Assembly: GCF_001887775.1 (NCBI RefSeq)
Contig: NZ_CP015519.1
Coordinates: forward strand, 372,001-436,000
Length of the DNA stretch: 64,000 nt
Source of the DNA: Syntrophotalea acetylenivorans
Lineage (GTDB): Bacteria; Desulfobacterota; Desulfuromonadia; Desulfuromonadales; Syntrophotaleaceae
Direction: 5' to 3'
Notes under the pieces: model-generated
What the model was told of the DNA's origin: nothing
Databases searched by the model: none
Seen by the model: only the letters and a program-made list of their open reading frames with translations
Made by a program: the position numbers and the translations under genes
Part shown: one piece after another, positions 16,783-25,839 of the stretch
Numbering within the stretch: the stretch's first letter is position 1
How the letters are laid out: every line of letters begins with the position of its first letter

Positions 16783-19167
16783 ATGACTAACTCTAGGAAA
16801 TTTATCGCGGCAATTACGGCGGCCGTGATCGTGGGTCTGGTCGCTCTCGTTGTATTGACTAAGTTTCTGGTAACGCCGGAACGGGTCAAAGGGCTGTTGC
16901 TGCCACGCGTTGAGAAGGCCTTGAACCGCCAGGTTGGAATTGAGCAGGTCGATATCAGTCTCTTTTCCGGCATTGTTCTTAAAAACATTGAAGTTAAAGA
17001 ACTAAAGGATGCAACGAACTTCCTGCAAGCCGAGGCCATAACCCTGCGTTACCGTTTCTGGCCCCTGTTTCGTATGCGGGTAGAGATTGACGAGATTTCC
17101 GTCGATAAACCGAAAATTAGGCTGGAGCGATGGACCGATGGAACCTTTAATTTTAGCGATCTGATCCCAACGGCCGATAAAAAAACTGCCACGGCACAGG
17201 GTGAAACAGACCTATCCGCAGAAGAGTCCACAACGGGCAATATTCAGTTGTTGATTTCCCAGTTGGCCGTCCGGCAAGGAACCGTTCAACTAATCGATCA
17301 CCAGGTCGCCGCTGACCCGCTTAGTTATAAACTCGATGATTTTTCATTGCAGGTCAGCCAGTTTTCCCTTCAACAAGACTTTCCCGCGCAGTTGTCAGCC
17401 ACATTGAACGGGGCGCCCTTGTCCATCAACGGGGTTGTCAATCTTGCTAAAAGTTCAGCAGAAGTCAAAATAGTCATGCCTGGCTTAGATGTCATGCCTT
17501 TTGCCCCATACTTTGGTGAGCAGTTACCGGGTCGTCTGGATCGTGCTGAAATTGATCTGGACTTGCAATTATCGGGGAATCGGGAAGTGCTCGCCAGCGA
17601 AGGACAGGTGCGGCTGCATAATGTCGACTTGCAGTTGGACGCTATGCCCCAAGCCCCTTTAAAGGGGGCTAAAATTGACATCGATTATGATATTGATCTC
17701 GATCTGAAGAGCCAACGACTCGTGGTTGATCACGGCCGGTTGTCCTTAAACGAGGTACCGCTTTATGTCGCCGGTGAAATACAACAGGGTGCAAAAAAGT
17801 CGCTAGATTTGAATTTGCGTATAAATGAGCTGAATATCGCCAAAGTTCTAAAGGCCTTTCCCGCCGGACTGGTCAAGGACTTTGTCCCCCTGGAGCCTGC
17901 CGGTCTGATTACAGCGAGAATTCATCTAGCTGGCACACCTGAGCGCCCCAGGGAATTGGTGCAGGATGCTGAAATGCGCTTAGACGGTGTGCAGGCGCTC
18001 GTTGGCACACTAAGACCGTCACTGACCGGCCTGGTTTCGATCAATGGCGATGCGTTACTGACGGAAAACCTGGTGCTGGTTGTCGGCGATAATCGCCTTC
18101 AACTTGAATGCGAAGCTTCTTCTTTTACTAAATTGCCCATTGTAGCGGTTGCAAATGTTCGTAGTGATCACGTTATTATCGATCAACTGCTTCCCCGGGA
18201 AAGTTCATCATCCGCTGGAGCCTTGACTTCTTCTAAGAGTACTGGGGCAGCGTCGCCATCTACTCCACCGGAGCCTTTGGACCTTCCGCTTATACTCTCC
18301 GGCACAGCTACGATTAAGCAGGCCTTTTATCGAGGTTTGCCCATTGACGGCCTTCAGACACGCTATCGTTTCCAGAACAATCAGCTTCAAATTGAAGACT
18401 TGGTCGGCCAGGTCGCCGGGGGCTCATTCAAGAACAACTCCCTTATCGATCTTGGGCGTCCAGGCTTTGCCTATCGAACCCAACTTTCCACCCTCGGCGT
18501 TCAGGCCGACCCATTGCTAAGAGTTTTTGTTCCCAAAGCTGCTGGTTCCGTTTATGGTTTGATGAATCTAGACCTCGATCTGAAGGGGCAAGGGACCGAT
18601 TTTGAGGTTGTTCGTAATCAATTGAGTGGCCAGGGGAGTTTGTTGTTGCGAGAAGGGCGTGTAACCGGCACTAATTTATTGAAAGAATTGTCGAATTTTC
18701 TTGGTCTGCCTGAATTGAGCGTTATGGGGTTCGATCAAGCCAGCGGGCGTTTTGCTATCAATAAGGGCCGTTTTGATCTAACCAGTAGTTTGGTCAGCCA
18801 GGATCTTCGTTTCGCCCCGCGAGGTGATGTCGGCCTTGACGGTACCCTGAATCTCGCCCTGGATCTTCGTTTGTCGCCAGACTTGACCGAAAAACTTGAT
18901 GGTAGCGGCCGTTTTGCTCAGTTGTTGGTTGATGCCGATGGTTGGGGGCAGGTTCCTCTCCGGGTGAAGGGATCCGTTGCCCGCCCGAAATTTGCCTTGG
19001 ATACTGCGTTCATAAAGGGCGCATTGAAAGGAAAAGCTGAAAAAAAACTTCAGGAAACCTTGGAAGAAAAGCTGTTCCGTAAAGAAGTTCCAGCCGACCA
19101 GGAAGATTCACGGGAAAAGGAGAAGAAGCTTCTGGAGGGTGTTATTAAGGGCTTGTTCGGTCAATAA
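16783..19167 (+). CDS. AsmA-family envelope protein
   Basis: A 794-residue protein with one N-terminal membrane helix (about residues 7-28), then a long beta-rich periplasmic region typical of AsmA/TamB-like proteins, which are linked to lipid transport and outer-membrane maintenance. The AsmA N-terminal block (VEKALNRQVGIEQVDISLF) and the C-terminal AsmA_2 pattern (GRVTGTNLLKELSNFLGL, then DLTSSLVSQDLRFAPRGDVG) are visible. A Ser/Thr/Pro-rich linker is near residues 470-500. The C-terminus is charged and helical. Confidence 0.85.
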   Translation: MTNSRKFIAAITAAVIVGLVALVVLTKFLVTPERVKGLLLPRVEKALNRQVGIEQVDISLFSGIVLKNIEVKELKDATNFLQAEAITLRYRFWPLFRMRVEIDEISVDKPKIRLERWTDGTFNFSDLIPTADKKTATAQGETDLSAEESTTGNIQLLISQLAVRQGTVQLIDHQVAADPLSYKLDDFSLQVSQFSLQQDFPAQLSATLNGAPLSINGVVNLAKSSAEVKIVMPGLDVMPFAPYFGEQLPGRLDRAEIDLDLQLSGNREVLASEGQVRLHNVDLQLDAMPQAPLKGAKIDIDYDIDLDLKSQRLVVDHGRLSLNEVPLYVAGEIQQGAKKSLDLNLRINELNIAKVLKAFPAGLVKDFVPLEPAGLITARIHLAGTPERPRELVQDAEMRLDGVQALVGTLRPSLTGLVSINGDALLTENLVLVVGDNRLQLECEASSFTKLPIVAVANVRSDHVIIDQLLPRESSSSAGALTSSKSTGAASPSTPPEPLDLPLILSGTATIKQAFYRGLPIDGLQTRYRFQNNQLQIEDLVGQVAGGSFKNNSLIDLGRPGFAYRTQLSTLGVQADPLLRVFVPKAAGSVYGLMNLDLDLKGQGTDFEVVRNQLSGQGSLLLREGRVTGTNLLKELSNFLGLPELSVMGFDQASGRFAINKGRFDLTSSLVSQDLRFAPRGDVGLDGTLNLALDLRLSPDLTEKLDGSGRFAQLLVDADGWGQVPLRVKGSVARPKFALDTAFIKGALKGKAEKKLQETLEEKLFRKEVPADQEDSREKEKKLLEGVIKGLFGQ

Positions 19168-19348
19168 GTCTAGTACGCTGCCAATCACCATGGCGCCAGC
19201 ACCATAGGGTCGCAATGGACAAATAATACCTTATGCATTCCATGCGACCGCTTTTGAGGAAGGGGAAGGCATTATTTTTCTGATTGAATTATAAGAGCGG
19301 ATTTTTTTGACCGTTAGTTGGACAGGCTTATGTGCTAAGGAGTGTCTG

Positions 19349-19864
19349 ATGAACGTTTATGATTTTGCCATACAGATGGAAACAGATGCCGAAACCTTTT
19401 ATCGAAAATTGGCGGACGAAAGTCATATCCCCGGCATGAAAAAAATATTTTCTGATCTGGCTGACGATGAACAGAGCCACAGGCAGTTATTTCAGAACCT
19501 GAAAAACCAGCAAGTGCCCGACGCTGTGACCGAGTCAAAGGTGTTGGAAAAAGCGAAGAACGTTTTTGCCAAAATCCTGGCTGAGAGGCAGAGCCTTCCT
19601 TCCGTAATGAGCAATCTTGAGTCTTATCGGTACGCCCTCAAACTTGAAGCGGAAGGCGTACGGTTATACTCTGATGCGGCAAAACGCGAAGTGGATGAGG
19701 AGATAAAAAAGGTCTTGTTGTGTATTGCCAAGGAGGAGGAAAATCATTTCAATATCGTCGAGAACATCTATAATTTTGTCAATGCTCCCAATCAATACCT
19801 AGCCTGGGTTGAGTTCAGCAGTTTAGGCGAGTTTGAGGCCTTTGGCCGTGAAACGGATATATGA
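19349..19864 (+). CDS. Ferritin-like (rubrerythrin-type) diiron protein
   Basis: A 171-residue four-helix protein. Carboxylate/histidine ligand patterns are present in pairs: METDAETFYRKLAD and DDEQSHRQLF in the first half, LEAEGVRLYSDAAK and EEENHFNIVENIY in the second. No C-terminal rubredoxin CxxC domain is present, so it is the erythrin type. It probably acts in peroxide or iron handling. Start at 19349 follows AAGGAG; upstream in-frame codons lack a site. Confidence 0.85.
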   Translation: MNVYDFAIQMETDAETFYRKLADESHIPGMKKIFSDLADDEQSHRQLFQNLKNQQVPDAVTESKVLEKAKNVFAKILAERQSLPSVMSNLESYRYALKLEAEGVRLYSDAAKREVDEEIKKVLLCIAKEEENHFNIVENIYNFVNAPNQYLAWVEFSSLGEFEAFGRETDI

Positions 19865-19963
19865 CCTGGTGTTAAATCGTTGCCATTTCCGTTGTGGAAA
19901 AAACAGACCAGCCGCTATGATAACGGGTGGTCTTTCTGCGAAAATATTTTACCCTGCCAACCC

Positions 19964-21103
19964 TTAACCCTGTGTCACTTTGGTTGCCAGATTTGACTTC
20001 AGACGATTGATGCGGCGATAAGCTTGATCGATTCGCTGTTCGCTGACGCGACCCTGTTGTACCAGGTCGGAAATCAGGGCTACGGTATCGCTGACAAGGT
20101 CATCATCGCTGGCGCAAATTAATAAGATGTCCACTCCAGCATTGATGGCACGTTCTATCGTCTCCGGAAAAGAATAGTGCCGCCTGATCGCATTCATCCG
20201 CAGATCGTCCGAAATAACCACCCCGTCGTATTTCATCTCTTCTCGTAGCAGTTCGGTTATAATAGGTCGGGACAGGGTTGCCGGTAGTTTTGCATCCAGC
20301 TGTGCATTATAAACATGCCCTGTCATGATCGCATCTGCCAGGCCAGCGTCAATCAAATTAACAAAGGGCAGCAATTCTGCCTTTTCCCAGGTTTCGGTGA
20401 TGTCGACAAAGCCTCGATGACTATCGGTTTTTGAACTGCCGTGGCCTGGAAAATGTTTCAGACAGGTTGCTATGCCATGGGAGCGATGAGCCGCTATGAC
20501 TTGACCAGCGTGGGCCGTTACGATGGCAGGGTCGGTTGAGAACGACCGCTCCCAAAAACCGATAACCGGATTCTTCGGATTGCTGTTCAGGTCGACCACT
20601 GGGCTGAAGTTGAAATTGACGCCATACCGATGCAAGGTTTTGGCAATCGCCTCGGATTCCGTGCGAGTTTTGGCAAGATCGTTCATTTGGCCGAGTTGGG
20701 CGAAACTGGTTGTCGTTGGGAAGCCATCTCGAGGCTTTAGCCGGCTCACTTTCCCTCCTTCCTGATCAACAGCGATGAGCAGCGGGGTAGGACTCGCCGA
20801 TTGAAGCGAATGGGTCAGGGCCTGCAATTGATCGGGGGATACGATATTGCCTGGCCCTTTGGCTTCGTCAGCAGGCTGGCTGCGCAGCATGACGCCTCCC
20901 AGGTGACCGAGACGAATGTCCTGCAGCAGAGGGTGTTGCGCAGAGAGCCGAGAACCTTCGAAACAGACCAACAGCATCTGGCCGATGCGTGCTTGCAAGG
21001 ATAACGGCGGTGGAGGAGGGACCGCTGCCGGTCGGCTAAAGTAAAGGTCGAGCAGAAATACCAGAAGTGCTGCGCATAAAAATTGCCGCCATTTTATGGA
21101 CAT
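19964..21103 (-). CDS. nagZ: Glycoside hydrolase family 3, beta-N-acetylhexosaminidase
   Basis: A GH3 enzyme of the NagZ type that removes N-acetylglucosamine from muropeptides. The 379-residue protein has KHFPGHGSSKTDSHRG, the loop with the Asp-His general acid/base pair, and the nucleophile region VISDDLRMNAI. Unlike cytoplasmic NagZ of enterobacteria, it begins with a hydrophobic segment (LCAALLVFLLDLYF) and a proline run, so it is probably exported or membrane anchored. The ribosome site before the ATG is weak. Confidence 0.88.
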   Translation of the reverse strand: MSIKWRQFLCAALLVFLLDLYFSRPAAVPPPPPLSLQARIGQMLLVCFEGSRLSAQHPLLQDIRLGHLGGVMLRSQPADEAKGPGNIVSPDQLQALTHSLQSASPTPLLIAVDQEGGKVSRLKPRDGFPTTTSFAQLGQMNDLAKTRTESEAIAKTLHRYGVNFNFSPVVDLNSNPKNPVIGFWERSFSTDPAIVTAHAGQVIAAHRSHGIATCLKHFPGHGSSKTDSHRGFVDITETWEKAELLPFVNLIDAGLADAIMTGHVYNAQLDAKLPATLSRPIITELLREEMKYDGVVISDDLRMNAIRRHYSFPETIERAINAGVDILLICASDDDLVSDTVALISDLVQQGRVSEQRIDQAYRRINRLKSNLATKVTQG

Positions 21104-21136
21104 GGTGTAAGCCAGGTGAAAAAGAAAGATAGCGAT

Positions 21137-21170
21137 AAAAAAAGCCCGGCGGCTAACCGCAGGGCTTTTT
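21137..21170 (-). terminator. Terminator of the cold-shock gene
   Basis: On the minus strand a GC-rich stem (AAAAAGCCC with GGGCTTTTT, inner GCGG/CCGC) is followed by seven T. It separates csp from nagZ. Confidence 0.88.
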
Positions 21171-21196
21171 GCTTGAATGTTGTCAGATGCGACGAC

Positions 21197-21397
21197 TTAG
21201 ATTTTGCAGACGTTAGAAGCTTGAGGACCTTTTTGTCCTTCGGTCACGTCGAAAGAGACCCGGTCTCCTTCAGCAAGGGACTTGAATCCGTCGCCCTGGA
21301 TAGCCGAAAAGTGGACAAAAACATCGGGGCCGTTGTCCTGCTCGATGAAACCAAAACCTTTTGCGTCGTTAAACCATTTGACTGTACCTTCTGCCAT
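21197..21397 (-). CDS. Cold-shock domain protein
   Basis: A 66-residue single cold-shock domain, binding single-stranded RNA and DNA and melting secondary structure. RNP1 (KGFGFI) and RNP2 (VFVHF) are intact. The ATG at 21397 follows GGAGAAG; the open frame continues upstream but the domain begins right at MAEGTVKWF. It is divergent from the DEAD-box helicase across a 480-base gap, an association that suggests shared cold or RNA-structure regulation. Confidence 0.95.
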   Translation of the reverse strand: MAEGTVKWFNDAKGFGFIEQDNGPDVFVHFSAIQGDGFKSLAEGDRVSFDVTEGQKGPQASNVCKI

Positions 21398-21762
21398 TTT
21401 CTTCTCCATGTTTCCCGGTTGGGATGTTTTTGTTGTGGAGATCGAAGCCTCTGGCTGAAAGACACAAAGCCGAATTGGGTCTGAATGCTTTGTTCTTGAT
21501 TGACGCCGTGTCAATATGCCGGGCTACATGAATCCGCACAACATTTACCAAGATGATGGAAGGCTAACATGGGCACGTTTTTAAAAACAAGTATTTTCCT
21601 GCCGAAATTTTCAAAAATTCCCATAAAACACAACCGCAAAAAGTTGAACAAGATTAAAAGGCTACACGAATATTTTGAGGTGTCAAGCATGGTGGCGAGT
21701 CAAGTGTGCCAGGAGGTTTAATGCATTGCTTAGAGATTGCAGTCTTGAAAAATAGCTCCTGC
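21398..21762. other. Intergenic, csp leader side
   Basis: A non-coding stretch between the divergent csp and helicase genes. It probably holds the csp promoter and leader, but no convincing -35/-10 pair was found on the minus strand (a lone TTGACA lies at 21509-21514). No ORF of note. Confidence 0.5.
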
Positions 21763-21791
21763 TTGACAATTTACAGTAATATCTGTTAGTT
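21763..21791 (+). promoter_or_regulatory. Candidate promoter of the DEAD-box helicase
   Basis: A perfect TTGACA at 21763-21768 is followed by 17 bases and TTAGTT, a partial -10. Transcription would begin about 30 bases before the hairpin at 21831. Confidence 0.5.
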
Positions 21792-21830
21792 TTAGTGAGA
21801 TAAACTAATTTCTGGAAAAAGACCATCGTA

Positions 21831-21860
21831 AAGCCCCGAAATTAACTCGGGGCTTTTTTT
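21831..21860 (+). terminator. Terminator/attenuator in the helicase leader
   Basis: An 8-9 bp stem (AAGCCCCG at 21831 with CGGGGCTT at 21848), a loop of 7-9 nt and seven T at 21854-21860, ending only 19 bases before the helicase ATG. No upstream plus-strand gene needs it, since csp is divergent, so it most likely controls readthrough into the helicase. Confidence 0.75.
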
Positions 21861-21879
21861 ATTAAAGAAAAAGGAACTT

Positions 21880-23175
21880 ATGGATTTTCAAACTTTCGAT
21901 TTTCAACCTCAGATCATGAGCGGCATCAAGGCCGCTGGTTATCTTGCTCCCACTCCGATTCAGGAACAGGCTATCCCTGCAGTGCTCAGTGGAAGCGATG
22001 TAATGGGGTTGGCGCAGACCGGCACCGGAAAAACCGCCGCTTTTGCTTTGCCTATTCTGCAGCGTTTGTCCAGCGGCAGCAAAGGTCATGTACGTGCTCT
22101 GGTTGTTGCGCCGACTCGTGAGCTGGCAGAACAAATACACGAATCCTTTACTAGCCTAGGTCAACAGACTGGCCTTCGCAGTGTCACGGTCTATGGTGGC
22201 GTTAGCATCAATCCGCAGATTGCTAAACTGAAGCGAGGCGCCGAGATCGTTGTGGCTTGCCCAGGGCGCTTGCTCGATCATCTCCGGCAAGGAACCATCG
22301 ATCTGTCGCACCTCGAGGTATTAGTCCTCGATGAGGCCGATCAGATGTTCGATATGGGCTTTTTCCCGGAGATTCGACGTATTCTCAAACATTTGCCCAG
22401 TAAGCGGCAGACATTGCTGTTTTCAGCGACCATGCCTAAGGAAATTCGCCATCTGGCTCATGAGGTGCTGCACGATGCTGTGACCGTTCAGGTCGGTACC
22501 ACGGCCCCGGCAGAAACGGTTAGCCATGCACTTTATCCGGTGGCTCAACATCTTAAGACAGCGCTGTTGAGGGAACTTCTAAAACGCACCGATACCGAAT
22601 CGGTATTGGTATTTACCCGCACCAAGCATCGCGCTAAACGATTGGGGCAGCAGTTGGACCGTGATGGTTATCGGGCAACGTCATTGCAGGGTAATCTGTC
22701 GCAGAATCAACGTCAAAAAGCTTTGGAGGGTTTTCGCAAAGGCACCTTCCAAATTTTGGTGGCGACCGATATCGCTGCTCGGGGAATCGATGTGAGCCAG
22801 GTCTCTCATGTCATCAATTACGACGTACCATCGACACCGGAGTCCTATATTCACCGCATTGGTCGTACCGGTCGAGCCGCTCGAAAAGGAGATGCTTTCA
22901 CCATGATCACCAATGAGGACCGGGGGATGGTGCGGGCCATTGAAAGGCTTCTTAAAAGTACCATCGAATGTCATACCCTGGACAATTTCGACTACAGTGC
23001 AGCAGCGCCGCCCCGGGATCCGGCCAAGGGCCGTAAACAGGGCTCCCCACCTGCCGACCGTCGGCGTGTAGCAGCTAAGTCCGGCAGCCGATCGGGTAAA
23101 AGCGGATCTCGTTCCAATAAGTCTGCTCAGGGAGGCCACCGCTCACGCGGCCGGCAGAGCCAGGCAACCGTATAA
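21880..23175 (+). CDS. DEAD-box ATP-dependent RNA helicase (RhlE-like)
   Basis: A 431-residue RNA helicase with all core motifs: Q motif PTPIQ, AQTGTGKT (I), PTRELAEQI (Ia), DEAD near residue 151, SAT (III), ARGID (V) and HRIGRTGRA (VI). After about residue 380 comes a basic Arg/Lys/Gly/Ser tail that likely binds RNA. Such helicases help ribosome assembly and RNA turnover, often in the cold. An AAGGAA site precedes the ATG. The transcript appears to pass a terminator hairpin just before the gene. Confidence 0.94.
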   Translation: MDFQTFDFQPQIMSGIKAAGYLAPTPIQEQAIPAVLSGSDVMGLAQTGTGKTAAFALPILQRLSSGSKGHVRALVVAPTRELAEQIHESFTSLGQQTGLRSVTVYGGVSINPQIAKLKRGAEIVVACPGRLLDHLRQGTIDLSHLEVLVLDEADQMFDMGFFPEIRRILKHLPSKRQTLLFSATMPKEIRHLAHEVLHDAVTVQVGTTAPAETVSHALYPVAQHLKTALLRELLKRTDTESVLVFTRTKHRAKRLGQQLDRDGYRATSLQGNLSQNQRQKALEGFRKGTFQILVATDIAARGIDVSQVSHVINYDVPSTPESYIHRIGRTGRAARKGDAFTMITNEDRGMVRAIERLLKSTIECHTLDNFDYSAAAPPRDPAKGRKQGSPPADRRRVAAKSGSRSGKSGSRSNKSAQGGHRSRGRQSQATV

Positions 23176-23215
23176 ACGGTTTTTGCCGGCGAAAACTCGT
23201 TGGGAATGAATAACG

Positions 23216-23269
23216 GCCCGATCGGTCTGACGCACTTAGTTTGCTCAGACCGATCGGGCTTTTGTTTTT
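23216..23269 (+). terminator. Terminator of the DEAD-box helicase
   Basis: A 15-bp perfect stem (23216-23230 with 23245-23259), a 14-nt loop and a T-rich tail. Confidence 0.92.
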
Positions 23270-23450
23270 CTGTTTAAGCAAAATTAAATCAAGAACGTCT
23301 ATTCAGATATATTCCTCTACCGTTTCCCATAACCAGTTATTCCTGCACTGTTTTGCTGCTCCAGGTCTTTTTGGCGTCGCTGTAACAGGGTATACTGAAA
23401 AAAAGCCTAAGTTTTCTTTATAGTGGTAACCCTTAAACAGGGGAGGCGCT

Positions 23451-25160
23451 ATGCAACAAAAGCGGCTGCTGGCGGTGGCTCGTGGCGACGAACCCGCCGA
23501 CCTTGTGTTACGCAATCTGCAGTTGGTCGACGTCCTTAACCATCAGGTTTATCCTGCCTCTATCGCGGTCTGTGATGGACGCATCGCCGCCATTGATGAA
23601 GCCTGTCTCGGCCACGAAGAGCACGATCTTCAGGGTGGCTTCGTTTGCCCGGGGCTGATCGATGCTCATGCCCATATCGAAAGCACCATGCTGCATCCCG
23701 CAGAGTATGCCAGGGCCGTGATTAGCCACGGTGTAACCACGGTGATTGCCAATCCTCATGAAATTGCCAACGTACTCGGTATGGCAGGGATACTTTATCT
23801 GTTGCAGGCCGGAGATAGAGCGCCTCTCGATATCCTGTTGACGGTGCCTTCGTCAGTGCCGGCTACCGCCTTGGCTTCTTCTGGGGCCACTTTAACCAGC
23901 AAGGATATTCAATCGCTGGGCGATCATCCAAAGGTGGTGGGTCTGGGCGAGGTGATGGATTTTCCTGGGGTGGTCGCCGGTAAAGATCGTTTATTGAAAG
24001 AACTCTCCATGTTTCGGGGGCAAGTTGTTGACGGCCATTGTCCGGGACTCATGGGAAGGGATCTCCAGGCCTACGCCGCGGCTGGAATCTCTTCTGATCA
24101 CGAATGCGTCAATATTGCCGAGGCGGCGGCCCGCTTGCGAAGCGGTATGAAGGTCTTTTTCCGTGAAGGCAGTGCGGCGCACAACCTTCTCGATCTGCTG
24201 CCCTTGTTGGACCACTACAATGAGCGCTGGATTTCTTTGTGTACCGACGACTTAAGTCCCGCCGATCTGTTGACGAAAGGTTCCATCGACAATTTGCTGC
24301 GGATGGTCATGAACGCCGGGGTTCCGCCCATCACCGCTTTGCGCATGGCAACCCTTAACCCGGCCGAGCATTATCGGCTTTGGGATCGAGGGCTGCTCGC
24401 TCCTGGGCGTCGGGCGGATATTCTCGTGGTAGATAGCCTTTCCGAGTTTCAGCCGAAAAGAGTCTATCGGGCCGGTCAACTGGTAGAAACCAAAGAGCAG
24501 CCGGCAGACAGGGCAGAGAGGGTGCCTGCAAAGCTTGCGCATACGGTTCGGGTTGATTGGCAGCGGCTAGACCTCAAGGTGGCGGCGCAGGGAACTCACA
24601 TGAGAGTCATCGGCGTAATTCCAGATCAACTGACGACGACCTGCAGGATTATGCCGGCCCATATCGTTGCTGAAGAGGCTCTGGCTTGTCCGAAACGAGA
24701 TCTGCTGAAGATGGCGGTAATCGAACGACATCGCGAAAGTGGTCAATGCGGTCTTGGATTTGTGACCGGCATGGGTTTACAACGCGGGGCCATAGCCAGT
24801 ACCGTGGCCCACGATCATCACAACCTGATGGTTATCGGTGGCGATGACCGTTCCATGCTGACGGCGGCACGGGCGGTTGCTGCCGTTGGTGGTGGCCAGG
24901 CGGTTGCTCTTGGTCATGAGGTTTTGGCGCTTTTGCCATTGCCTGTTGCCGGTCTGATGTCCGATGGTGCTATTGAACAGGTTGCCTCTTCCCAGAATGA
25001 GGTGGCCCAGGCCGCTCGTCGGCTTGGATGCAGGTTGGATGATCCGTTTATGACCATGAGTTTTCTGGCGCTGGAGGTCATTCCGGAATTGAAGCTTACC
25101 GACCGGGGTCTGGTCCATGTCCGGACCATGAAGTTTGTTCCTCTATTTGTGGAGGATTGA
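23451..25160 (+). CDS. ade: Adenine deaminase
   Basis: Converts adenine to hypoxanthine and ammonia in purine salvage. The 569-residue amidohydrolase has the metal-binding DAHAHIESTM segment near residues 69-78 followed by HGVTTVIANPHEIANVLG, both diagnostic of the AdeC family, and the conserved C-terminal domain including DHHNLMVIG. A GGGGAGG site precedes the ATG. The next gene, hpt, turns the product into IMP. Confidence 0.95.
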   Translation: MQQKRLLAVARGDEPADLVLRNLQLVDVLNHQVYPASIAVCDGRIAAIDEACLGHEEHDLQGGFVCPGLIDAHAHIESTMLHPAEYARAVISHGVTTVIANPHEIANVLGMAGILYLLQAGDRAPLDILLTVPSSVPATALASSGATLTSKDIQSLGDHPKVVGLGEVMDFPGVVAGKDRLLKELSMFRGQVVDGHCPGLMGRDLQAYAAAGISSDHECVNIAEAAARLRSGMKVFFREGSAAHNLLDLLPLLDHYNERWISLCTDDLSPADLLTKGSIDNLLRMVMNAGVPPITALRMATLNPAEHYRLWDRGLLAPGRRADILVVDSLSEFQPKRVYRAGQLVETKEQPADRAERVPAKLAHTVRVDWQRLDLKVAAQGTHMRVIGVIPDQLTTTCRIMPAHIVAEEALACPKRDLLKMAVIERHRESGQCGLGFVTGMGLQRGAIASTVAHDHHNLMVIGGDDRSMLTAARAVAAVGGGQAVALGHEVLALLPLPVAGLMSDGAIEQVASSQNEVAQAARRLGCRLDDPFMTMSFLALEVIPELKLTDRGLVHVRTMKFVPLFVED

Positions 25161-25161
25161 T

Positions 25162-25701
25162 GTGGCTGGGGTGGAACCGCAACCGGCAGTGATGTTAACT
25201 GTTGAGCAGATTGCTCGTCGAGTGCAGGAACTTTCTCGGCAAATCAGCCGTGATTATGCTGCCGCAGACGAACTGGTCATGGTCGGTGTATTGCGTGGTT
25301 GTTATATCTTCCTGGCGGATCTGTCACGGGCGCTAACTATACGCAGACGAATTGATTTTATCGCTGTTTCCGCCTACGGGCAGCAAGTCTACCCCAGCGA
25401 TTCTCTGCGTCTTATAATGGATGTACGCTCCGACCTGGCTGGACAGCATGTGCTTATTGTCGACGATATACTTGATAGTGGCTTAACCCTGAACTATTTG
25501 ACCCATCTCTTGGGTGCTCGCAATCCTGCCAGCCTGCGCACCTGCGTCCTTTTACGTAAACCTGGCCGGTTAAAGATAGATATCACTCCCGATTATATTG
25601 GGTTTGATATACCGGAAGTGTGGGTTGTCGGTTATGGTCTCGATTGTTCCGACCGATATAGGGCTTTGCCCTATATCGGTCAAGTCGACCGCTTAATCTG
25701 A
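25162..25701 (+). CDS. hpt: Hypoxanthine phosphoribosyltransferase
   Basis: Makes IMP (and usually GMP) from hypoxanthine or guanine and PRPP. The 179-residue type I phosphoribosyltransferase carries the PRPP loop VLIVDDILDSGLTL, a VGVLRGCYIF lysine-less loop and the C-terminal LDCSDRYRALPYIG segment. The start is a GTG at 25162, with GGAGG six bases upstream and only one base after the ade stop. The pair forms an adenine-to-IMP salvage operon. Confidence 0.94.
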   Translation: MAGVEPQPAVMLTVEQIARRVQELSRQISRDYAAADELVMVGVLRGCYIFLADLSRALTIRRRIDFIAVSAYGQQVYPSDSLRLIMDVRSDLAGQHVLIVDDILDSGLTLNYLTHLLGARNPASLRTCVLLRKPGRLKIDITPDYIGFDIPEVWVVGYGLDCSDRYRALPYIGQVDRLI

Positions 25702-25839
25702 CCGGTTAAACATAGGGGAGGGTAAGACTTCAGTCATAAATAGTCAAAATTATGACCATTTTGTACTTTTTGTATTGTATTAAAATTAAATATCATGGTA
25801 ATTCATTGATGTTAATTGATCCATAATTGAGAGGATGCA

